Shown here: one piece after another, positions 58,243 through 64,000 of the stretch
Position numbering within the stretch: the stretch's first letter is position 1
Layout of the letters: each line of letters opens with the position of its first letter
NCBI GenBank assembly: GCA_031418715.1
Contig: JANOJL010000049.1
Location: forward strand, 1-64,000
Reading direction: 5' to 3'
DNA from: JANMDU01 sp031418715
Lineage (GTDB): Bacteria > Pseudomonadota > Gammaproteobacteria > Burkholderiales > Burkholderiaceae_C
DNA length: 64,000 nt
The notes under the pieces: generated by a model
What the model saw: the letters and a program-made list of their open reading frames with translations, nothing else
What the model was told of the DNA's origin: nothing
Databases searched by the model: none
Translations under genes and position numbers: made by a program

Positions 58243-60222
58243 CTATTGCCCCGTCGCGGTCACGCCGCAACTCACGTTGAAAGTGATGCTGGAATTGGCG
58301 GGCAGGCTGGTGAGAGTCAAGCCACTTGGTGTGAACAAATTCGCAAGCCCTCCCGGGCAGCTCGCGGCTGGCGAGCCGGTGGCGGAGCAAACCGTGACGC
58401 TGCAATTGCTCAGGCCCGCGCTGGGCGTGTCTTTGGCAATTGCGTTATTGGCAGAGGTCGGGCCGGAGTTGGTGAAGGTGACGGTGTAGCTGGTGGTGCT
58501 GCCTGCGACCAGTGTGTCGGCATTATTGGTTTTGGTAACGGCAAGCGCGGTGGAGCAGGCGGTGGTGAGGGTGGTGCTGTTGCCAAGAAGGGTGAAGGTG
58601 CCCGTGGTGGCAAACCAAGGCTCAGCTGCGCCATCGCCCAACGGGCCTAATGCCAAATTGCCGCGATCCACGCCGGCATTGCCGCCTGCAACAGAAGTGG
58701 TCGACGGCGCGACGCTGGCGTTGAAATAGACCGCGCCGCCGCCGCCGCCGCCGCCTGGGCCGTGGCGGTCATACGATGAGTTTGCGCCACTACCGCCATT
58801 GGCGGCTAGCATGCGCCCCGTCAAGCTGCCGGTGGTCGCCACCAAAATCGTACCGCCTGCCCCGCCGCCGCCGGCACCATCGGTGCACCCGCCCGTCGTG
58901 AAATTTGGGGTGGAACCAGAACGGCCATTGGCCAGCAAGTTGCCTATGGCACTGAAGCTGCCCACGCGCGCGATGATGATGCCGCCGCCATTGCCGCCCC
59001 AGCCGCCGAGTCCGCAGCTGGTGCCGCCGCCGTCCACATGCGCAGCACCGCCGCCGCCGCCCATGATCAGGCGAGCGCTGCTTAAGCTGAGTTTGTTACC
59101 TGAACGGCTCGCACCATCGCCGCCATGGCCACCGCAGTCGCCAATCGTGGTGGGGCGTGAAGCATCGCTCCAGCAGCCGCCGCCTTGACCGCCGCGCCCG
59201 CCGTTGCCGCCACCACCGCCGCCGCCATTTTGGTTGTTGCCGCCACCGCCTGCATTGCCGGGCGCACCGCGTGCCCGAGAGCCGCCGGGGTAGTCGTCGG
59301 TCACGAGGCCGGTTTGCGTGGTGCCGTTGTAGACCAGGCGAGGCGTGCCGGCGATGCCTTCGCCTTTGAAACTGCCTTCGCGCTCGCCGCCAGGACCTGC
59401 GCCGGTGATCGTGCCAGCAACGGCGGTGTAGTAATAGCTGCCGTTTGTGCCGTCTAGCAAGGGTGGGCCATAGGCACCCAGAAATGTGACGCCGCCGCCG
59501 CGAAAGCCGCGCTCGCTGGCATCCAAGTTAAAGCCTGCCATCGTCACCGTGCCAGTCGCTTGTAGGCCGAGCACACCGCCCGTTGCGCCGTTCCATGAAG
59601 CGGGCTGCACATTTCCCGTGAGCGAGACATTGCTGTATTGCGGGACGCGAACCACTTGGTAGCGATACGCGCCCACGCTGCCTGTTGACGCGCTGGCCTG
59701 ATAAGCATTCACTGTGCCGCCCGATGCGCCGCCACAGACCATCGATATGCTCGTCGTGCCTGCAGCGGATGTGGCGGTGCAGTATTCCCAAGCACCGGCG
59801 CGATAGTCTGTGTCCAGATTGCCGCCTGCATACCGATCAGTTGTGGTGAAAGTGATGGTGGCGCAGCTGCCCACGCCATCGCCATCGCCATCGCCATAGC
59901 AATTGGTGTTGGAAGTGTTGATCTGTGCGCCTTGCATCTGCATCACGATCACCAAATCGCCCGCGGCAATGGGGGTGGCTGCGCCGCCGCCGGTGGTGTC
60001 AGAGGCGGGGCTTATCGGAATACTGGTGGCGCCTACCGCTACGGTTGAACCCGTGCCGGAGTAGTAAGAATTCACCACGCCACTGATGCTGGTGGTGCCG
60101 GCATTTTGGCCGGGACTGGCGCAGACCTGTGCCAGTGCGATACTGCCAGCAAGCGTGCAGGTGGCCGCTAAGGTGTGCAGTAGAGCATTCATGAGGCGCT
60201 GAGCTGTTACAAAAAATTTCAT
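58243..60222 (-). CDS. Secreted glycine-rich protein with DUF11 end, between modB and modC
   Basis: 659 aa from the ATG at 60222, starting MKFFVTAQRLMNALLHTLAA with a signal peptide cleaved near IALAQ. The order mirrors the 46001 gene: GDLVIVMQMQGAQINTSN, VVRVPQYSNVSL, FNLDASERGFRGGG, a long Gly-rich centre (GGGGNNQNGGGGGGGNGGRG), then one DUF11 domain (DTLVAGSTTSYTVTFTNSGP) and the end CGVTATGQ. It is flanked by modB (7 nt) and modC (5 nt) on the same strand, an unusual place for a secreted surface protein. Function is unknown. Confidence 0.8.
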   Translation of the reverse strand: MKFFVTAQRLMNALLHTLAATCTLAGSIALAQVCASPGQNAGTTSISGVVNSYYSGTGSTVAVGATSIPISPASDTTGGGAATPIAAGDLVIVMQMQGAQINTSNTNCYGDGDGDGVGSCATITFTTTDRYAGGNLDTDYRAGAWEYCTATSAAGTTSISMVCGGASGGTVNAYQASASTGSVGAYRYQVVRVPQYSNVSLTGNVQPASWNGATGGVLGLQATGTVTMAGFNLDASERGFRGGGVTFLGAYGPPLLDGTNGSYYYTAVAGTITGAGPGGEREGSFKGEGIAGTPRLVYNGTTQTGLVTDDYPGGSRARGAPGNAGGGGNNQNGGGGGGGNGGRGGQGGGCWSDASRPTTIGDCGGHGGDGASRSGNKLSLSSARLIMGGGGGAAHVDGGGTSCGLGGWGGNGGGIIIARVGSFSAIGNLLANGRSGSTPNFTTGGCTDGAGGGGAGGTILVATTGSLTGRMLAANGGSGANSSYDRHGPGGGGGGGAVYFNASVAPSTTSVAGGNAGVDRGNLALGPLGDGAAEPWFATTGTFTLLGNSTTLTTACSTALAVTKTNNADTLVAGSTTSYTVTFTNSGPTSANNAIAKDTPSAGLSNCSVTVCSATGSPAASCPGGLANLFTPSGLTLTSLPANSSITFNVSCGVTATGQ

Positions 60223-60229
60223 ATACTGA

Positions 60230-60907
60230 TTATGGCTGCACGAAAGACTTGCTTTTCGCACGTCGCTCGCTGGCAAAAACCGCCACCAAAGCGGCCAGCG
60301 AACAGAGTACCAAGCTGGCAGCCATCCAATGTGCGCTGGCTTCATCAAACGCCTGCACGCGGTCGTAAATCGCAATCGAGAGGGTGCGAGTTTCCCCGGC
60401 AACGGAGCCGCCCACCATCAGCACCACGCCAAACTCGCCCAAGGTGTGTGCCAGAGTCAGGGCGATGCCAGCGAGGACACCCGGCATAGCCAAAGGCAGC
60501 TCGATCCGCATGAAGCTTCGCCAATGCGACAGGCCACCCACCCAAGCCGCCTCCCGCACGCTCAGATCAATGGCTGCAAAAGCGCGCTGAATCGGCTGCA
60601 CCATGAAGGGAATGTTCACCAAGACCGAAGCCAGTAGCAGCCCCTCAAAACTAAACACGAGCCGCAGTCCCAGTGTCTTTTGTAGCCAGTGCCCGAGTGC
60701 TGCGCCTTGGCCAAAAACGCTGAGCAGATAAAAACCGATCACCGTGGGCGGAAGGAGCAATGGCAGCAGCAGCACAGCTTCGATCCAAGGCTTGGTGCGG
60801 CTGGATGTGAAGGCCAACCAGCGCCCGAGCCACAAACCCAGCGGCAAGAGCAACGCCGCTGTGGTCACAGCCAAAAGAACAGAAACGCGAGCAGCTTGCC
60901 AATCCAT
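60230..60907 (-). CDS. modB: Molybdate ABC transporter permease ModB
   Basis: A 225-aa inner-membrane permease with five or six helices (VSVLLAVTTAALLLPLGLWL, EAVLLLPLLLPPTVIGFYLL, ALVAVFASE) and the EAA-loop motif REAAWVGGLSHWRSFMRIEL with PLAMPGVLAGIALTLAHTLG and EFGVVLMVGGSVAGETRTLS. LPPTVIGFYLL and the EFG pattern are typical of ModB. It is the first gene of the modB-DUF11-modC row; its usual modA neighbour is absent. Confidence 0.92.
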   Translation of the reverse strand: MDWQAARVSVLLAVTTAALLLPLGLWLGRWLAFTSSRTKPWIEAVLLLPLLLPPTVIGFYLLSVFGQGAALGHWLQKTLGLRLVFSFEGLLLASVLVNIPFMVQPIQRAFAAIDLSVREAAWVGGLSHWRSFMRIELPLAMPGVLAGIALTLAHTLGEFGVVLMVGGSVAGETRTLSIAIYDRVQAFDEASAHWMAASLVLCSLAALVAVFASERRAKSKSFVQP

Positions 60908-61072
60908 GTCGCGATGATAGCGGGCTGGCTGGATGCGGTGGCGATTGAAGTTGAGACGAGAATCACTCGCGAACTACCAATGAAATAGTGCGGGTGAAAA
61001 AGCGCGCAGAAGCAATATCTATGCCGTCTTGAAGTACACTTACTTTCCGATATTTTCAAGCCTGCTCAAGCT

Positions 61073-61711
61073 ATGTCTGCCTTCAATTTTACTTTTGCGC
61101 TTCGTGCCGGTGTGCTGGGGATGTCTTTGGCGCTGCTGTGGCCCGCCGTTCAGGCAGAAAAAGCCGATCGTACCAAGCCGATGAATGCCGAGGCCGATTC
61201 GCTGCGCTACGACGATGTCAAGCAAACCAGTGTGTTCACTGGCAATGTAGTGATCACCAAGGGCACGATGGTCATCCGCGCGGATCGGGTTGAAGTGCGG
61301 CAAGACAACGAAGGCTTTCAATTTGGCACCGCCACCAGTGCGGGCGGCAAGCGCGCCTTCTTCCGCCAAAAGCGAGATGCTGGCGATGAATGGATCGAAG
61401 GCGAAGGCGAAATGATTGTGTATGACGGCAAGGCAGATAGCGTGAGCTTCAGCCGAAATGCGAACTTGCGCCGACTGCGCGGTGCAACGCTCACCGACGA
61501 AACCCAAGGTGCGCTGATCACCTATGACAACACCAGCGATGTGTTCAACGTCTCTGGCGGTATCACGGCCACAGGCGCACCCAGTCCCGGTGGCCGCGTG
61601 CGCGCTGTGCTCAGCCCGCGCGGTTCAGTGAGTGCTCCTGCCGCTTCGCCAGCCGCCAGCCCTGCTGCACCACTGCGCCCGAGCACCAGCCTAGGCGGGG
61701 AGAAAAAGTGA
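61073..61711 (+). CDS. lptA: LPS transport periplasmic protein LptA
   Basis: 212 aa: signal peptide (GVLGMSLALLWPAVQAEKAD, cleavage near VQA-EK) and an OstA/LptA beta-jellyroll (PMNAEADSLRYDDVKQTSVF, TGNVVITKGTMVIRADRVEV, WIEGEGEMIVYDGKADSVSF). It forms the periplasmic bridge that carries LPS from LptFGC to LptDE. The C-terminal ~35 residues are Pro/Ala/Ser-rich and disordered. The stop overlaps the lptB GTG by 4 bp. Confidence 0.94.
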   Translation: MSAFNFTFALRAGVLGMSLALLWPAVQAEKADRTKPMNAEADSLRYDDVKQTSVFTGNVVITKGTMVIRADRVEVRQDNEGFQFGTATSAGGKRAFFRQKRDAGDEWIEGEGEMIVYDGKADSVSFSRNANLRRLRGATLTDETQGALITYDNTSDVFNVSGGITATGAPSPGGRVRAVLSPRGSVSAPAASPAASPAAPLRPSTSLGGEKK

Positions 61712-62508
61712 GCGAAGCTGTGCAAGCGATGGATGTGGTAGCGCTGCCCATAGCGCAGCACGCAGCCAAGCGTGAGCTCGTCGCTTCAGGCTTACAAAAA
61801 AGCTACGGTGCGCGCCAAGTGGTCAAAGATGTGTCGCTCTCCGTCTCGCAAGGCGAAGTGGTAGGTTTGCTCGGACCCAATGGTGCAGGAAAGACCACGT
61901 CGTTTTACATGATCGTCGGCCTCGTGCGCGCAGATGCAGGCGAGATCACGATCAATGGCCAAGCTGCGCACAACATGCCGATTCATCGCCGCTCGCGCAT
62001 GGGTTTGAGCTATTTGCCGCAAGAAGCTTCGATCTTCCGCAAACTCAATGTGGTGGAAAACGTCCAGGCCGTGTTGGAATTGCAACGCGACGAAGCAGGC
62101 AAGCCTTTGAGCCAAGACGCTTTGCAAACGCAGCTTGAGCAATTACTCAAAGACCTGCGCGTGGATCATCTGCGCGATTCGCCAGCGCTGGCGCTCTCGG
62201 GCGGCGAACGCAGACGCGTCGAGATTGCGCGGGCTTTGGCCACGAATCCGCAATTCATCTTGCTTGACGAGCCCTTTGCCGGCATCGACCCGATTGCCGT
62301 GATTGAGATTCAGCGCATCATTGGCTTCCTGAAAAGCCGAGGCATTGGTGTCTTGATCACCGATCACAACGTGCGCGAGACGCTGGGTATTTGTGACCAT
62401 GCCTACATCATCAGCGAAGGCCGCGTTTTAGCCAAAGGCTCGCCTTCTGAGATTGTTGACAACCCCGATGTTCGCCGCGTGTATCTGGGCGAGCACTTCC
62501 GCATGTGA
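61708..62508 (+). CDS. lptB: LPS export ABC transporter ATPase LptB
   Basis: A 266-aa ATPase that powers LPS extraction with LptF and LptG. GTG start at 61708 (GTGA overlap with lptA). Walker A is GLLGPNGAGKTTSFYMIVGL, the Q-loop region GLSYLPQEASIFRKLNVVEN, the signature LSGGERRRVEIARALA, Walker B FILLDEPFAGIDPIAV and the switch His ITDHNVRETLGICDHAYII; the last end RRVYLGEHFRM is typical. The first ~20 residues are an extension before the core. Confidence 0.97.
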   Translation: MSEAVQAMDVVALPIAQHAAKRELVASGLQKSYGARQVVKDVSLSVSQGEVVGLLGPNGAGKTTSFYMIVGLVRADAGEITINGQAAHNMPIHRRSRMGLSYLPQEASIFRKLNVVENVQAVLELQRDEAGKPLSQDALQTQLEQLLKDLRVDHLRDSPALALSGGERRRVEIARALATNPQFILLDEPFAGIDPIAVIEIQRIIGFLKSRGIGVLITDHNVRETLGICDHAYIISEGRVLAKGSPSEIVDNPDVRRVYLGEHFRM

Positions 62509-62541
62509 GGCTCTATTCAGCTCTCGGGCTGAAGGCATGAT

Positions 62542-64000
62542 ATGAAACCGGGATTAAGTCTTCGCGTCTCTCAGCATTTGGCGCTCACGCCACAATTGCA
62601 GCAGTCCATCCGCTTGTTGCAATTGTCCACGCTCGAACTCTCGCAAGAGATCGAGCAAATGCTGCAAGACAATCCGTTTCTTGAGCAAGAGGTGCAAGAG
62701 CTGGGCTATGAAGAAAACTTGAGCCTAGAGCGAGGCCAACGCACCGACGAAGTCATGGTGCTAGAAACGCAGGAAGAGAAATTTGATACGCCTGATTTCA
62801 TAGCGTCTAGCGCAGATTCTAAAAGGGAAGAAAGCCCTTTTGATACTGAAAACACCTTTTCTGAAGAAACTGCGCCCACCAGCGGAGAACCCTCTGATTG
62901 GGAAGGCGATGGCAGCCAAGATATTGCTGCCGACGATGCCGAATGGGGCGTGGATGCGAGCGCGCGTGGCCCCAACGCCGGGCAAGGCGATGATGATTTC
63001 AATCCCGCTGAACACAACAGCAGCTCAGCGACGCTGCAAGAGCATTTGCATCGACAGGCGCTCTCGTTGCGTTTGTCAGATGAAGACCGCGCAGCGCTTT
63101 ACATGCTGATCGAATCGTTGAATGACGATGGCTACCTTGAAGATGATTTTGAGACGCTTGCTCAGAGCCTTGGCGCTCGCTCGCTCGATGATGTGGAAGA
63201 GCTCGTGGCACGGTTTTCTATCGCGCTCAAATGGCTGCAAAGGCTGGAGCCTGTGGGCGTTGGCGCGAGAAATTTGGCTGAATGCTTACTTCTGCAACTG
63301 CGTGAATATGAAGAAGACTGGGGCTGCGGCGACATCACGCGCTGCGCCCGCGCCATTCTTGCGCTGCCGCTGGAGCTGCTGGCCAAACGCGATGTGAAAC
63401 GCCTCGCGCCGCTGTGCAAAGCCACGGCAGAAGATGTGAAGGCGGCGATTGCACTGATTTCTAAGCTCGAACCTAAGCCCGCGCGCCGCTTCGCGCAGGT
63501 CGAGCGCAATATCGTGGTCCCCGATGTGATTGTGCGCATCGAGCTACGCCGTGGGCAACCCATTTTTATCGCGCAACTTAACGCGGCGGTGATGCCGCGC
63601 CTGCTGGTTAACAATCTGTATGCCAATGCTCTCAAGGGCAGTAAAAAATCTGAAGCCGTGCAGGGGCTGCAAACGCGTCTGCAAGAAGCGCGCTGGTTCA
63701 TCAAAAACGTACAGCAGCGCTTTGACACGATTCTTCGCGTGAGCCAGGCCATCATCGAGCGGCAAAACAGCTTTTTCAAGCATGGCGCAGTGGCGATGCG
63801 CCCGTTGGTGTTGCGCGAAATTGCCGATGAAATTGGCATGCACGAATCCACCATCAGCCGCGTCACCACAGCCAAATACATGTCCACGCCGTACGGCACG
63901 TTTGAGCTGAAATACTTCTTCGGCTCAGCGCTCACCACCGAGACCGGCGGCATTGCTTCGAGCACAGCTGTGCGCGAGCTGATCAAGCAATTCATCGATG
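62542..64000 (+). CDS. rpoN: RNA polymerase sigma-54 factor (3' partial)
   Basis: ATG at 62542 gives MKPGLSLRVSQHLALTPQLQ, region I, with QQSIRLLQLSTLELSQEIEQ. The acidic region II (~65-155) is long and includes a dispersed-repeat copy read as FIASSADSKREESPF. Region III follows with LQEHLHRQALSLRLSDEDRA, LEPVGVGARNLAECLLLQLR, the helix-turn-helix LVLREIADEIGMHESTISRV and YMSTPYGTFELKYFFGSALT. The RpoN box lies beyond the window. The lptA-lptB-rpoN order is usual in proteobacteria. Confidence 0.97.
   Translation, partial: MKPGLSLRVSQHLALTPQLQQSIRLLQLSTLELSQEIEQMLQDNPFLEQEVQELGYEENLSLERGQRTDEVMVLETQEEKFDTPDFIASSADSKREESPFDTENTFSEETAPTSGEPSDWEGDGSQDIAADDAEWGVDASARGPNAGQGDDDFNPAEHNSSSATLQEHLHRQALSLRLSDEDRAALYMLIESLNDDGYLEDDFETLAQSLGARSLDDVEELVARFSIALKWLQRLEPVGVGARNLAECLLLQLREYEEDWGCGDITRCARAILALPLELLAKRDVKRLAPLCKATAEDVKAAIALISKLEPKPARRFAQVERNIVVPDVIVRIELRRGQPIFIAQLNAAVMPRLLVNNLYANALKGSKKSEAVQGLQTRLQEARWFIKNVQQRFDTILRVSQAIIERQNSFFKHGAVAMRPLVLREIADEIGMHESTISRVTTAKYMSTPYGTFELKYFFGSALTTETGGIASSTAVRELIKQFID
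62793..62836 (-). repeat. Dispersed repeat, copy 18, inside rpoN (antisense, shorter)
   Basis: GATTTCATAGCGTCTAGCGC and AGATTCTAAAAGGGAAGAAA fit the family order but lack the outer A+T palindrome. It reads FIASSADSKREESPF, aligned in frame with the modC copy. Confidence 0.6.

Overview
The window reads as a chromosomal segment of a betaproteobacterium, most likely order Burkholderiales, family Comamonadaceae. This rests on the gene orders hemC-hemD-hemX-hemY, argS-SPOR protein-dsbA and lptA-lptB-rpoN, on a spc-type ribosomal cluster that starts at rplN without S10 genes directly upstream, on a DUF3717 protein, and on a dispersed ~55-nt palindromic repeat (core TAGCCGTTATA then TGCTATTnAnTTAATAGCA) of a kind I remember from Comamonadaceae genomes. 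Family assignments come from reading the translated sequence; no database search was run.

Layout. 1-6869: a three-gene envelope operon made of a secreted DUF11/SdrD-B protein (5' end outside the window), a large outer-membrane beta-barrel with an Ig-like (Big_1) domain, and an OmpA-type lipoprotein. 6965-14025: ppc, then divergent hemC-hemD-hemX-hemY. 14052-14739: a heavily deleted Kef-type antiporter pseudogene among three repeat copies. 14740-19789: argS, a SPOR protein, dsbA, a patatin and a DUF1569 protein. 19905-24328: a Slam-like TPR/barrel protein, a FecR-domain protein and a lipoprotein, possibly one surface-display module. 24568-33587: rplN to rplQ with secY, infA and rpoA, then an initiator tRNA and a terminator. 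33817-35926: three small metabolic or unknown genes. 36015-42982: an 11-ORF minus-strand operon (three LysE-type genes, one truncated, an EamA exporter, aminotransferase, GST, PhzF, VOC, DJ-1, cupins) divergent from a MocR-type regulator at 43091. 44597-45931: proA. 46001-48034: a glycine-rich DUF11 protein. 48050-50492: a decayed MmeI-like restriction-modification gene with two ccdAB-type toxin-antitoxin modules. 50563-56993: holA, sbtB-sbtA, a DUF3717/DUF1289 fusion, a YebC protein, a thioesterase, ung and trpC. 57041-60907: modC and modB with a second glycine-rich DUF11 gene between them. 61073-64000: lptA, lptB and rpoN (3' end outside the window).

The most unusual feature is the dispersed repeat. 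I count 18 copies, nine in each orientation. Eight lie inside reading frames (hemD, a VOC protein, the MocR regulator, proA, modC, rpoN, and the Kef and MmeI pseudogenes). In each orientation the element is always translated in the same frame, so it acts as a mobile or spreading peptide-coding insert in loops and linkers. Other copies supply the last codons and stop of neighbouring genes or overlap a ribosome-binding site. Other notable points are the duplicated ccdAB-MmeI unit with two antitoxins that have different N-terminal domains, the DUF11 gene inside the mod operon, and the MocR-linked export operon.
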